DNA from: Polytrichum commune
Taxonomy: Eukaryota > Streptophyta > Polytrichopsida > Polytrichales > Polytrichaceae
Assembly (NCBI GenBank): GCA_950295325.1
Contig: OX485805.1
Span: 3,348,501-3,412,500 of the forward strand
Length of the DNA stretch: 64,000 bases
Direction of reading: 5' to 3'
In this document: positions 12,119-23,639 of the stretch, piece after piece
How positions within the stretch are numbered: the first letter of the stretch is position 1
Layout of the letters: each line of letters starts with the position of its first letter
Made by a program: the position numbers and the translations under genes
Notes under the pieces: generated by a model
What the model was told of the DNA's origin: nothing
The model's database searches: none
The model's input: only the letters and a program-made list of their open reading frames with translations

Positions 12119-13898
12119 ATGCATCGAGCAGTTGTAATCAACGGGTTCAATGAGAAGGACCCCGACAGTTCTTTGCAGTTGGTGACGAAGCCGATTCCGA
12201 CGGCCGAGCCGGGCCAGGTGGTGGTCCACCTCACTCTGCGCCCTGTGAATCCTACAGACATTATCGCCATCCGCACTGGCCGAGCCGCTCGAGGTATCGT
12301 CGGGCCTGCGACTCCAGGATCGGAAGGATTTGGCATCGTCCATGCTGTAAGTTAGTTGTCCTGTGAACAAGAATTTCTTCGCATTTCGTTTGAGCCTCGT
12401 TTGCATTTATTCACCTGTTTTCACTACAGCAATTTTTTCTTTTGAAGGACGTTTTCAGAGGTAATAGATTGTCCTGTGGACAGCTGGATCATGGATAGAG
12501 ATGTCTAATACATCACATATGTCCAGTTCCTGAAAAGGTGTTAATAGAAAAACTCGACATTCTTGTACATTGAATTATCTTCGCATTTGTTTGAGCCTCG
12601 TTTGCATTTATTCACTTGTTTTCACTACAGCAAGAAGAACGACAATTTTCTGAGGTAATAGACTGTCTTGTCGACAATTTGAACGTCGATAGAAATATCT
12701 TATAGATCGTATATCTTCGGTTCTGGAAAAGTAATTAAGAGAAAACCCAACATTCTTTTATATCGAAGTATCGACAAGGATAACAAGAAGATATCTTCAT
12801 ACATGCCATGAGTTAATTTCTCCGTGAGCAATTGTTTTTCGCTTTCGTTTGAGCCTTGTTTGTGTTCATCCACCCGTTTTCATTACAGCAAATGGTCTTT
12901 TGAAGAAAGAAAGTTTCTGAGATAATAGTCTGCCCTATCAACAAGTGGAACGTGGATAAAGATGTCTTCATAGATCATACATCTTTGGTGCTTGAAATGG
13001 TATCAAGAAAAAAATTCGACATTTATGTACATCGAAGTAACGCCAAGGATAACATGAAGATATCCTCTTGCATTGTACTTAACATCCGAATTATTTGACA
13101 GAAAGATGTTTGCGTGATTGGATGCAGGTTGGGGAGGGAGTGACAAAGGTTAAGCCAGGGCAACGAGTGGTGCCCTTCTTCGTTGAAGCCGGGAAGAGGG
13201 GGGACGGCTCGTGGCAGCAATATGTTTCGGTGCGAGAGGATCTTGTTTGGCCCGTGCCAGATACAATATCGGACGAAGCAGCCGCGCAATTTGTGATCAA
13301 TCCGTGGACAGTTTACGGTATGCTAAGTGACCTGCAAGTGCCTAAGGGCGAATACGTGTTACAAACCGCCGCGGGTTCGGTGCTCGGCAGGCAAGTCATC
13401 CAACTGGCCAAACACTGGGGCCTCAAGACGATCAATGTTGTCCGCCGCGCAGAGCAGAAGCAGGAGCTACTTGCTCTCGGTGCGGATGTGGTCATCTGCT
13501 CCGCTGAAGAGGATATAGTTGCAAAAGTGAAAGAAGTCACGGGGAAGAAACTTGCTTGGGGTGCTTTGGATGCCGTCGGCGGTGAGATCACCAAAAAGGT
13601 TTGTGCAAGTGTGAGATGGGGCGGGCAAGTCTTCGTCTACGGCGTCTTGTCTAGCTTTGACGCCTCAGTGGCTATCACAGATCTGTTCCGAGGAGTTCGT
13701 CTGTCAGGGTGGATCCTGTATAATTTCAGCCCTGATGAAGCAAAACAAAAGGAGTACACCGATGCCGTTGCCAAGCTTTTGGAGGAGAAAGTGATCGAAC
13801 CTCTCGTTGGAGAGAAATTTGATCTGGCTGATTTTAAGGCTGCCATTAAGAAGACGGAGGAAGTTGGTCGAGGTGGAAAGGTACTGCTCACAAGTTGA
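12119..13898 (+). CDS. MECR/ETR-type 2-enoyl thioester reductase (MDR superfamily, two exons)
   Basis: Exons 12119-12346 and 13128-13898 join in phase 0 (CATGCT|gtaagt ... gatgcag|GTTGGG) to give 332 residues. The protein starts with an MDR GroES-like fold (RPVNPTDI near residue 50, GSEGFGIVHA at 67-76, then GEGVTKVKPGQRVV). A Rossmann domain follows with the cofactor loop AAGSVLGRQ at about 157-165. The catalytic zinc ligands and the structural Cys cluster of zinc alcohol dehydrogenases are absent, which points to the enoyl reductase/quinone reductase branch. VNPTDI and the F-I-NPWTVYG segment favour mitochondrial enoyl-CoA/ACP reductase, an NADPH enzyme of mitochondrial fatty acid synthesis. 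The frame is open upstream of the ATG to about 12041 with a Ser/Arg-rich, transit-like stretch but no ATG, so a spliced 5-prime exon could add a targeting peptide. A quinone oxidoreductase role cannot be excluded. Confidence 0.85.
12351..13080 (+). repeat. Three tandem units in the reductase intron
   Basis: Units begin near 12351, 12573 and 12811 (about 220-270 bp each). Each contains CGTTTGAGCC, CCACCTGTTTTCA-like pyrimidine followed by (A/T)TACAGCAA, then GAGGTAATAG or a variant, then a GATAGAGATGTCT-like block and CGACATT...TACAT. The CTACAG followed 30-40 nt later by GAGGTAATAG resembles a 3-prime then a 5-prime splice site, so each unit contains a small pseudo-exon. Confidence 0.8.
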
Positions 13899-13981
13899 TT
13901 CCAATCTGAGGTTATAGGAGTACTATATGAGGCTTTCTGCAACAATGATGGAACATTGATCTTCCTCAAACAGCATCAAGG

Positions 13982-14490
13982 TGCTACACAAGTTTTTTCT
14001 ATTGTTCATCATTTCCTGGCATCTTGATTGCATGGTGGCAAATATGGTATACAACATTCTTTCTGGGGTGCAGTGGGTGGAGTTTCCATTAAAATCTTTG
14101 TCGATTTGGGTTCGACTTCTCCGCATGACCAATTTTGCAGGTAGTGTTTTGTGCTTCAAAGAAAGTATTATATTTCAGAAACTTCTCCTCCGAAGATGTA
14201 CACTCAATTTGTCAACAGATGACCTTGCTCAAACGGTATCGAGGTGGTACACAAGTTGTTCCTATTGTTCATTATTTGCTGGTATGCTGATTGCATGGTA
14301 GCAAATATAGTACACAACATTCTTTCTGGGGTGCACTGCGTGCAGTTGCCAAAAAACTTGGTCAATTTGGGTTCCACTTCTCTTCTGCAGTGATAATTCT
14401 GCAGGTAACATTTTGTGCTTCGAAGGAAGTGTTACATTTGAGAACTTCTCCTCCGAACATGGACTCTCAATTCGGCAACATTGCAACTAT
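13982..14490 (+). repeat. Tandem duplication in the 3-prime flank of the reductase gene
   Basis: Copy 1 (about 13982-14245) and copy 2 (about 14246-14490) align across their length: ACACAAGTT, TATTGTTCAT, ATTGCATGGT(G/A)GCAAATAT, CAACATTCTTTCTGGGGTGCA, TTTGGGTTC and ACTTCTCCTCCGAA. They lie between two convergent genes and probably within 3-prime UTR sequence. Confidence 0.85.
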
Positions 14491-14692
14491 GTCACCTTTT
14501 GTTGGTCCTCCTGATTTCCACTGCAGTTCATTCTACCTAATAAGTTTCACGTGTGAGCTACCTCGCGGAACTTCATGTCTACTTACTGCTGCAATAAGAG
14601 ATCTGCGGGCATCATCATGCAATGTACTCTTGGTAGCGCTTTGATAATACCCTGCATGTTGTTGATTCAGAACCATCCATACACAGAATTTT

Positions 14693-17049
14693 TTATTTTC
14701 TCCACGCCGGATTCTTTGGTCTTCCAGGTCTCTCAGGCTCTTTCTTCTTATCGCCTTTGGGACTCTTGGGCTCTTCTGCTGCAGGTTTTTCTGGCTCTTT
14801 CTTCTTCGTGTTCTCGACTTTGAGGTTTTCCTTGAACGCTGCCGTGGCCGATTCCGCCGCTGCCTTGATGTCTGCCAACGCCTTCGCTTCCTTCGCTGCC
14901 TGCGCAGCCGCTTGTGCAGGGAGGGCGAGCCTCGCATTCTCTTTGTCGCGCTTCGCCTTCTCCGCTGCTTCCCGTGCAGCTCTTTCAGCATCCAGCCTCG
15001 CCTGTTCGTCGGAGGCGCGCGTTGCTTTCTTGCGTAGGTCGAGTAGTCTGCATCGCTCCAGCTCCTCTCCAATCTTAGGTCCCTCTTCGCGGTAAAATCT
15101 GGCCAAGTATGTGAAGGAGTCCAGAGGCCTGTCACGACAATCATCGCGACACAGCAGCAGGAGATTGAGCTTGTCACACCTTTTGTGAACGTTTCATTGC
15201 TATGCACAAACAATACGTTGGAAAACAGACTTCGCTCACTACAGTAACACCTATATGAACATTGAAAGGGTAAAGTCAATAAATTTGTTTTACATCATGT
15301 GCCCAGTAAGGCTGGAATTGAATGGTGGGCGCATATTCATGACAAGAGAGAGTGACAACCTTTTATCCGTGCAAATGCTATAAGGTGGACCACCTACCAA
15401 TGTTAGATCGGTATTTGGGTGAATGCATGATATCAATACCCAATATCAGAAATGGTATAAAAGGACGTACCTGGCGGGTATCAAAATTGCTTACTACACT
15501 GAACATCTAATTTTGTTGATTTAGTGTGACCACACTATTCATAATTGACCCACATTGGTCGTCTTGCAATCGGTGGGTGGCAATTAGAGAGAATATATCA
15601 TATGACACTTGGTGCGACATGATAAGTTATAAAGAGCATCCTGATCAAGATGGCACACTAAATCAGATGATAGTGTAGTCAAATATTGACACTTGATGGG
15701 TATCACAAGACTAGAGAATTATTGTATACCCAAGTCATCACATGGGTTCACTACCATTCTAATACTTTATTGGTACTAGGGTAATTATTACCTGAGGTAC
15801 AACGGTTTTAGCATGGTGTATAGACCCAGATGGTATCATAAACAAAATTGTCATTAACTACCCTACCCTAACAGTATCAAAAATAAATGGACATCTTCAT
15901 TATATATACTTCAAAAACGGTGGTACGAGTCCTACCTGTCGATGAGAAGATGCTGGAGAGCTTGCATTGTCAATATCGCCATATTTGTATCCTCCTACAG
16001 ACAAATATCATCTTCCTGGATGATCAAGAATGTCAAGTCGCGTCCGAATAAAATTCAAAGTAGCAACAATCAATAACGCAATCACATGTATAGCTGCAAC
16101 AGATGTAGTCGTGTATATATGCACAGCACACCGATTCTGGAACAAACAACTTCGAGCATATTCCTCCAACCTACAAGGTAAGTCCGTATCTCCGCAGCTT
16201 TCGACATGAGATGTGTCTTCAAATCTTGAGCAACTTTCTTCTCCTCCTCATCCTGAACAGGGTAGCAAATCCACCATCAATCATCAACAACTCCCTTTGA
16301 CATATGTGTTGTATGAGTTCATACAAGTTGAGCAATGGGTAAATGAATGGCACACAAGTAGAATACTGGAAGTCATAGCATCGATTGCGGAGGCTATGCT
16401 AGATGCCGTTACCTCAATCTCGTTGTCTGCATCATACCATAACTCCTCAAAAGTGAGTGGTAGCGAGGGATCCCTTGGCGGAGGCGGTGGTGGTGGCGGC
16501 GGCTCTGTGGCAGAGTTTGGTGTTAAATTTTCCAATTGAAATAGAGTGTACGAAACATCATCTCAGTTAGTGCCAGGCTTTGAGAGCTTTTGAGAATCTT
16601 AGTAAAATTCTGTCAGCAATTGTGGGCGATTGTTTGCAATTTAGTAGTTGAAAGGCAATTTCGTCTTGCGCAACAATGCAAACAAAAGCTGTGTCCATTG
16701 TATCCATATTTACATGCTTGAACTTCATCGATTGCAGTCTGCGATTCCTCCGGGCCATGGTAAACTACACTAGGTTTTAGGAGAAATTAAGGTCTCAACA
16801 ACAACGATGAACAAGGAGCATGTTTCCATCCTTGGAATTGGGGAAAAGCTTCTGTAAGTCGCACCGTTGTCATAGCATCATCAATCGTTTCATGATTTCA
16901 GATTCTCTTTTGTGTTTTCAGCCAAAATTTTGAAAAGTCAGAAACCCTACTACGTTCTGGAAGATAGGATTGTGATCATCCTTACCAGGCTCGCCTTCCA
17001 CAATTGACTGTAACGATGCCTTCTTCAAGATTGACTTCTTCGGAGCCAT
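14693..17049 (-). CDS. Dpy-30-motif protein with Ala/Lys/Glu-rich tail (five exons)
   Basis: Minus-strand exons are 16986-17049, 16356-16561, 16175-16252, 15936-15994 and 14693-15128. Phases agree at every junction and give 843 nt, or 280 residues. Donors are CTG|gtaagg, CTT|gtgtgc (weaker), CTT|gtaggt and CAG|gtagga. The N-terminus is basic (MAPKKSILKK), followed by a run of nine prolines near residue 40. Residues about 108-150 read EIRTYLEDTN...ALQHLLIDRP.DSFTYLARFY. This fits the Dpy-30/RIIa-like dimerisation motif, two amphipathic helices with the RP-D-P-like turn and L-A-F/Y second helix. The remaining 120 residues are Ala/Glu/Lys-rich and probably helical, ending in a Lys/Pro/Glu tail. 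Family members dimerise and dock amphipathic helices in chromatin (COMPASS) or axonemal radial-spoke complexes. The tail suggests an axonemal role in sperm, which is inference. The exons were pieced together by eye. Confidence 0.7.
15492..15682. mobile_element. MITE, ACTACACTAAACATCTGATTT family, copy in Dpy-30 gene intron 4
   Basis: It begins TACTACACTGAACATCTAATTTT and ends AAATCAGATGATAGTGTAGT, an inverted pair. The inside (CCACACTATTCAT...TTGCAATC..TGGTGGCAA..AGAGAG) matches a second copy at 38268-38458. About 190 bp, non-coding. Confidence 0.65.
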
Positions 17050-17312
17050 GTTAATAATAACTTAGGGTTGCAGCACAAGAAATTCTGAAGAAAAGAGCTC
17101 TTTGTCAAATGACATACAAAGCAACTCAGGGACTCATGAGATTTGTGTGCTAAGGGAATTAGAAGGTGCTTAAACCAACCCTTTGGCCAATTTAACCTAT
17201 TTATGTAGCATCCTAGATGTATAAGTGAGCACAATAATAACTTTGTAAATGGGAGCACATTGCCATAAGAAAATAAGAAACTATTTCAATCCCAACATGA
17301 ATATGTACATTT

Positions 17313-17650
17313 TAACCTCCCTAATGTCACGCCTGTGGTAACCAAAGTGCACATGATATTAAGGTGGTTGGCAATGGTAACATGAATGCATGATAATAGA
17401 GAATTAGTGTATTGTTTGACATTATGGAATAACACAAAGTCAACATTACAATTAATTGCAAGAATGACAATGATGACAACGTGATGTGTGTGTGAGTGTG
17501 TGGTTCAAAATCTTTGATGGATTGTTTTAATGTCAAAATCTGTGATATATGGGAGGGAAATGTGACAACAAGGAGGGATATTTAAAATGAGCACATATGT
17601 TCCATAGGATTCTGGGACATGAGAGAGGGAGTGACATTATGGGGGTTGGA
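17313..17650. mobile_element. MITE, CCTCCCTAATGTCAC family, copy 1
   Basis: The left end is AACCTCCCTAATGTCACGCC and the right end GTGACATTATGGGGGTTGG, forming terminal inverted repeats. The interior shares GCACATGATATTA, GATGCATGATAATAGAGAA and GTGACATTATGGAATAACACAA with copies at 18229-18450 and 58026-58285. No ORF of note. Confidence 0.7.
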
Positions 17651-18228
17651 GTATATTAGGCAGTTTTTTTTCACCAATTCTATATGTCTTACTCATTATT
17701 GCTAATCTTAAACCGGCCATGTAGTGTCACTAGCACGAAATGTAACCTAACAGTAAACAAAATATGATATTTAGTGTTTGATACACTAAATACGAATGCA
17801 TACACTAAATATCAATAACCCTATCAAAGTAAGTAACATTAAATGTAAACTCAAACACTAAATATCAACTATGGTAATATGTGGAAGTTACCTGTTTGAA
17901 TTTAGTGTTAGCTAGTAAGGATATGAAAAAAAAAAGGATATAATAAGGGAGGTGGCAGTAGGGAAGGTAGCGGCACATTTATGTCTAACACTAATTATCA
18001 AAGAATTGAAAATTAGTGTTGAGCATGGTAGGGTGGTAACAACACTGAATATAATTAAACATTAAATATCATATTTTGTGTAGTTGCCATTCCTTGTCAA
18101 AAAAAATTTGGTCATTGAAGATTTACAATGTTGCAATTATTGTCACTTACTAAGTGACTTTTCATCCAAATTTCAACTATCCATGAATATATTTCATTAC
18201 ACAATTCTTGGGGTGCAGAATACAATCT

Positions 18229-18450
18229 AAACTCCATAGTATCACGCCTGTAGCAATCAAAGTGCACATGATATTACGGAATTCCGTAGTGTTAATACGG
18301 ATGCATGATAATAGAGAATTAGTGTATCGTGTGAATTATGGAACATGATATAAGGGGGAGAAATGTGACATTAAGGAGTAAAATTTGAATTGAGAACATC
18401 CATTTCCTAAGGTTTCAAGATATTAGAAAAAGAGTGACACTATGAGGGTT
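18229..18450. mobile_element. MITE, CCTCCCTAATGTCAC family, copy 2 (shorter)
   Basis: It shares ATCACGCCTGTAGCAATCAA, GCACATGATATTA and GATGCATGATAATAGAGAAT with copy 1. The middle is deleted relative to the other two copies. It ends GTGACACTATGAGGGTTG. Confidence 0.65.
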
Positions 18451-19417
18451 GATATTACAAAACTATGAGGTGTATACCAAACTTTGTTTCAATCAATGTC
18501 AGTTGGGATGACAATAATTGTAAACTTATCACTAAGAAGTGTCGATAGAAAAGTCACCACAATGACAAACGCACTATATGACACTAAATGAATATCAAAT
18601 GTAGCTTCTCAAAACTACCATCCTATAAGGGGTGCTTGACTAGCACATTGGGTGCCTACAATGCAAGTCTTCTATGACATTATTCCATCCTTCCTAGCCT
18701 TATTCCATCCTATTCTACCCCAAAGCCGGCCTTTATATAGCTTTATAATTCTATCCGCCCTACAAACCGCATGAACTAGGGTGTCATGAGCCTTAATCCA
18801 TCCCCAAAGGCCCACAACACTTACTAACTCATGTGTCTTGAAATCCTTACCCTTATTAGTCTTCACTGACTATTTCTAGAGCCCAACATGCATGTTGAGA
18901 GTCTGACATGCCCGTTGTGAGGCCCCCTCAACATGCACCATACTTCATGCCAACCCTTGAGCCATGTAGTTAGCATAGGACAACATTAAGCTCAATAAAG
19001 GTACACTAATGGGAGGTGAGCATAGGAGCAAGAATAACCTTATTCCTCCACAATAATGAGACATGGTGGTTGCGAATTCAAAATGGTGCCTATATTTTGA
19101 GCACATAATCCAATCTCATTATAACATGTGTCTTTCTAGTATCCATTCTTAACTATATATAAACCTTGCCATGTACAACTGAAATATAGGTGTCTAATCA
19201 AGAAGAGTGACCACTAAGGTCCATATACCTTGGTAAATTAGCATTGCCACATCACCAACAAGTAACCAAAAGAGGTCCATCTCAATTGAATATGAGCCCA
19301 TGTGAAGCTAGATTGCCCATATGAAGCAATGCTAGAATTGGATCACAAAAGATTTTGTCGATGTGTTTATTCAATTTTTAATAACCAAGAGGCACATTAT
19401 CACCCGTAATCAATGAC
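18451..19417. other. Intergenic region with a dispersed-repeat relic
   Basis: No gene seen. About 19085-19260 matches the high-copy dispersed family marked by TATATTTTGAGCACATAATC and AAATATAGGTGTCTAATCAAG, also present at 35.8, 45.4, 46.2, 48.3 and 62.9 kb. Confidence 0.5.
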
Positions 19418-19555
19418 CTTGCCATGGCCTGACCACTATGTCTAATAATGGACACATGTCGCCCTACCATTGATTGTAGTATGCACCATGGCTTGACCAC
19501 GACGTCTAATAATGGACACATGTCACCCTGCCATTAGTTGTAGTATGCACCAAGT
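19418..19555. repeat. Tandem duplication of about 70 bp
   Basis: Two adjacent copies contain CATGGC(C/T)TGACCAC...GTCTAATAATGGACACATGTC and TTGTAGTATGCACCA. The first copy begins with a sequence that reappears inverted at about 20190-20213, on the other side of the kelch pseudogene. Confidence 0.75.
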
Positions 19556-19632
19556 GCCTACCTCACAACAGCTCAGTAGGTTAGGCTGTGACATGGCTCC
19601 TCCAATGCATTACCTATTCTCAAAATTTGAGT

Positions 19633-20868
19633 CTAGGGCTCGTCCAAAGGTAGAAGAAAAATGTCATTGAGCTGATCATTGGAGTCAGAACCACCACCAT
19701 ACACAAGCATGAAATTCCCAAACGCAGCAATCTCATACCACCCACACGCACCCAGATCCGATCCCTTCTTCCACAACCACATCGGATCAACTTCAAATCA
19801 TTTCAAGACTGTCAAACATTCAAACATCGCTTGAAAATGTGCCAGCGCCCATGTGATCTTGGACGCTTGGGTCCACCTCACCTCCATAGAGCAGTATCTT
19901 GTTGTTGATAGTGAAAGTGCCAAACACGCTCCGGCCCATGGAAATCTTCTCCCCACCGTATGTAAACCTCTCCCGCTTTTGTTGCTCAGGTTCAAACCTG
20001 GGAATATCTGTCAACTTGTTACAACAAAACCCAAAAAGACCCAAACATTGTTGTCAGAGTACACTAAGCCAGTGCCACCTCTTGGCACAAGGTTGTTGGT
20101 AGGGGAAGATGATGGCAATTTGGACCACTTTCCATTGCCAATGTCACAGCACCATGATGATGGAGCAACACGTGTCCATTGCCTAACTTTAGTGGTCAGG
20201 CCATGGCAAGGTCTGTGGATCCAAAAACTGCAAAAATCACAGAGCACCCAATACTTATTTATTTGATCGAAAATTAAAAATGAGATATAAATATCTTAAT
20301 TGCTCAAATGCCAACTCCAGTCCTGAAACCCACACAGAGATGATACAAAGTCCAATGAATACTAAAGTAAATGATGCTACCAACAAATTCCACAACCCTA
20401 GGAGACTGGCTATGGAAATGCAAAGTGCATCATCATCATCACCAGCAGCATCTTTCTGAATCCGAACACAGCAAAAAAAAAATTAAAAAACCGAGTAAAA
20501 AACCCTCAGACACATAGATGATCCACAAATCACCATCAAAGCATCTGGAGACTTGATTTTTTGTAAGCCTTGTTGATGCCAAAACTCTACTTCTTCATTG
20601 TCAGACTTCCAGGTTGGACATATAAATGCAAGACACAAAATTTAATTCCAACAATAACAAAAATCTCTGGATCCAAAAAATGCAAGAATAGTATAGCACC
20701 AAACTAAGAAGCTATGAATTTCTCAAATGCCACATCCACTACCATAACCCACACAAAGACAATAATTTCCAATAAATTGATGCTACCAACAAATTGCATG
20801 AATTCAAATACAGAACAAGATTTTCATACCTCACGCCATCAAGCTTGCGGTGACGTTGCTGGAGCCAT
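19633..20868 (-). pseudogene. Kelch-repeat pseudogene, nitrile/epithiospecifier-type
   Basis: The minus strand of 19633-20200 encodes consecutive kelch-like blades in shifting frames: GKWSKLPSSSP and PRGGTGLVY, then DIPRFEPEQQ, GRSVFGTF..NKILLYGGEVDP, HMGAGTFSSDV and finally GWYEIAAFGN..LVYGGGSDSNDQLNDIF ending at a stop at 19633. GEVDPS..HxGAG and SND.LNDIF are characteristic of plant epithiospecifier/nitrile-specifier kelch proteins. At least one frameshift (about 20011-20045) and several stops (around 19800-19830) break it. A possible first exon at 20830-20868 (MAPATSP, then an in-frame TGA) has a GTATGA donor. The N-terminal blades are missing or unrecognisable. It is flanked by a 24-bp inverted repeat (19417-19440 and 20190-20213). 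Confidence 0.7.
20210..20805. repeat. Direct duplication beside the kelch pseudogene
   Basis: About 20210-20400 and 20655-20805 share TGGATCCAAAAA.TGCAA, CTCAAATGCCA..TCCA, ACCCACACA and GATGCTACCAACAAATT in the same order. The copies are separated by about 260 bp. Confidence 0.7.
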
Positions 20869-21598
20869 GATGGTGCGTGGAAGTGCGATGAGCTCTGCTT
20901 CCCAGCACCATAAAGAGAAAGAGAATGAATCCTATGTATCCTACCGGTACATTTCGGAAGCTCTATGTACCCGGAGGCTACAATTCAGGAATGGTTTCGA
21001 CATCAAATCCACCCTTCTCACGTAGAAGTCTCTGGCTACACCAAGTATTACTTGTCCCTAATGTTACAGGGACAAGCTACAGGTGGGCTTGCAGGGCGTT
21101 ATAAGACCTTCAGTGTGTTAGACTGATAAGCTTGCAGGGGGTTTTTATCTTGAAATATAATTTGTGTGCGTACCAGAAAGACAAAGCTGCAAAACAGATA
21201 ACCGCGGGGATTGCCTTCGTCTTCTTGATTCGAAGTCGATCTTAATAATGCTGATATGAATGTGGGAAAAAAGATCTCCAAATTACAACACTTGTGCTAG
21301 AAGTCTGAACCCACCTCATCTTCTCAGATTCTACAGTTACGAAAAACACTTATAATTCCACGAGTGCAATTCTATCCTCTCTGAGGGCTCAAGATCTCCT
21401 AATTTGAGTTCGATAAACCCTCAAATGGAGCATTCGGCTTGCACTAGTTGCCCATGACACGCAGCCACCTCCATAGCTTGTTCCGAAATCTCTTCTGAAT
21501 TGACATATGAAGTACATGAGATGGAAGGTGCCAGTAAAAACCATCTTCAAGCGTCTTGTTTCTTCAAGCGCTACATCGCCGGTGGTGTCGACACATTG

Positions 21599-23029
21599 CT
21601 AGACTAAAGTCGTCAACTGAAGCTCGATGGAAAACTGAATAGGCTCCGCATTATCCCAATTTCCACTTGGTCCGACAGCCTGAGAAAGTGACGGTGCTTT
21701 ACTCCAGACATCTAGGTTTACATCGTACACTAGGAGCAAGGATGTACCTGCTACAATGCAAATTTGACTCCCATGTCCAACACAAGCAACAGCAGCATCG
21801 TCTTCCCCAAACCACACATCACGTAAATCTTCAAGAAAATTCTCGGTTAACCTCGTGACCTGCCTCCATACCTTCTCCATTTTTTCTCCACGCACATTCT
21901 CATTCCCTCTGCTTCTAATCCCCTCCAAAGTTTCGCTCTCCAGCTTGAGGATGTAAACAAGGGTCACAATTCCCCCAAAACCGCGCCCAAGAACCATGTA
22001 AATCGACCCGCCACATTCCACCACTTGCGTCAACTGATAATCCCCGCGATCATCACGAGAGATTTCGTGCAAATTATTATCCCACACCTCGTTCTCTATA
22101 TCATACACCATCACACCAAGCTCACCACGGCTACAAATGGCCTCACAGTACAAAAAATTCCCACACACTGCAGCAGTCCGTCCATACGAGAACACATGCA
22201 ACGGGTGCTGTGCATCCACAACTCTCCACGCATTTGTCTTCGACTCATACACAGCAACACTTCGGACCATATCCGTGACGAAGTTGTGTCGAATCTTCCC
22301 GGCGATGATCAATTTGTAAGAATCAGTAGAGCAGTCTACCACAATGTGCGCTGACACGGACGGTGGCCATTTGTATGTAATCAATGGTAATTCCTTCCAT
22401 GTTCGAATTACGGGGTTGCACAAGAAGAGGCTAGCGTCGCCTCTAAAACATACAAGTCCTTTAGATGAGGCTACAGGCACCCGTGCCTCCTGAGGAAGAA
22501 AATCTAAAGGAGGCAGCCTCTGCCACTTCTTCAAACTGTGATTGTATCCAAAGAACACATTAAGAAAAGTGTTCCTATTCCTATTTCCCTCGCTCCTACT
22601 CTCAATATTCCTCCCTACCCTCGGAGTGTAATACTGTGCGCGTGATGCAATCACAGGGAAATAGGAATATTGCGGGACAAGCATCACGCGAGAAACCTTA
22701 AGAAATTCCGGAGTTAACGTAAGATTGTTCCACTGCTTACAAACTGCACGAGCTCGAAAGAGCTGCGCCACTGGTAGTCGCGCCAACACTCTTATTACAA
22801 TCTCTTCTGGTAATTTCGCCATTTCGCAACCTTCACTAGAGTTTTCATCCCCTTCGTTGCCTAAAACCATTTCCGTTGCCTGTATACTTGAAGGTTTCTC
22901 CGATTTTGAAGAATCCTGAACTACGTTTCCTAAGGACTGATCGATGACAACATCTGAAATCCTATGGTCGATGGTGCCGTGCCTCGGCAGTAAATTATCA
23001 GGCGCGTTTGAGGTGTGATCTTCATGCAT
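21599..23029 (-). CDS. F-box protein with C-terminal beta-propeller (kelch/galactose-oxidase type)
   Basis: A single open exon of 476 residues starts at the ATG at 23029. The frame stays open upstream, but a good acceptor (ctttgcag|GCTGG) about 20 nt 5-prime of this ATG suggests a 5-prime UTR intron, which favours this start. Residues 1-70 are a low-complexity, acidic/polar leader. Residues about 72-115 form the F-box (LPEEIVIRVLARLPVAQL..RAVCKQWNNL..TPEFL), which would bind SKP1 in an SCF ubiquitin ligase. After this come repeated beta strands typical of plant F-box/kelch or F-box-associated domains (KGLVCFRG, LCNPVIRTWKELP, VAVYESKTNAWRVVD, VMVYDIENEVW, LLVYDVNLDVWS). The substrate is unknown. 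No frameshift is seen. Confidence 0.9.
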   Translation of the reverse strand: MHEDHTSNAPDNLLPRHGTIDHRISDVVIDQSLGNVVQDSSKSEKPSSIQATEMVLGNEGDENSSEGCEMAKLPEEIVIRVLARLPVAQLFRARAVCKQWNNLTLTPEFLKVSRVMLVPQYSYFPVIASRAQYYTPRVGRNIESRSEGNRNRNTFLNVFFGYNHSLKKWQRLPPLDFLPQEARVPVASSKGLVCFRGDASLFLCNPVIRTWKELPLITYKWPPSVSAHIVVDCSTDSYKLIIAGKIRHNFVTDMVRSVAVYESKTNAWRVVDAQHPLHVFSYGRTAAVCGNFLYCEAICSRGELGVMVYDIENEVWDNNLHEISRDDRGDYQLTQVVECGGSIYMVLGRGFGGIVTLVYILKLESETLEGIRSRGNENVRGEKMEKVWRQVTRLTENFLEDLRDVWFGEDDAAVACVGHGSQICIVAGTSLLLVYDVNLDVWSKAPSLSQAVGPSGNWDNAEPIQFSIELQLTTLV

Positions 23030-23639
23030 TGTGATCAAAATTGAATCACCAGCCTGCAAAGCAAAGGCACAAAAATCCTCCTCAAGATGCCTTCCACTAA
23101 AAGGGACTAAAAGCAAGCCTCGGTACTTCGGTACTTAGATTTTCACCAATTTAACAATTCACGTGTAGAATTTGTTTGCTCCTTGGTTGATCAAAATATA
23201 AGCTTAATCATGTGAATAAGTTCTGCGCAATTCGAAAAGCACTCACTCCGCAGCTTCAGCTTCAAGGAAACTGGAAACCACCAAGTTTCACGACACACAA
23301 ACACCTCTATCCATCTACAAGGAATCCGGCGCAGAAAACAGGGGATAAGATGAGGTGCTTGTCACACATATCGTCACATACCTATTGGAAGGCTTATTAT
23401 TCATTCAAGGATCTCCCAACTTTACTGCTTAGGTGACCTACGCCATCCTCCGCCACTTACACCTACGTACACAAAACTTGCCTCTACTTACACCTTCAGA
23501 AACAGCTTGATAACAAGAAGCACCACATACACTCTACTTACACAGAAATCGCCGCAACTTACACTTCAAATACAGCTTGACCCACAAGCGTCGGAATCAC
23601 AAATGCCTCTAGCACAGAGAGAGCACAGAAAGCAACCCT

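Noticed and set aside
14533..15279. 248-codon minus-strand ORF rich in Arg and Lys
   Set aside because: It overlaps exon 5 of the Dpy-30-motif gene in another frame and runs through the acceptor at 15129; the Ala/Glu/Lys frame joins cleanly to four upstream exons.
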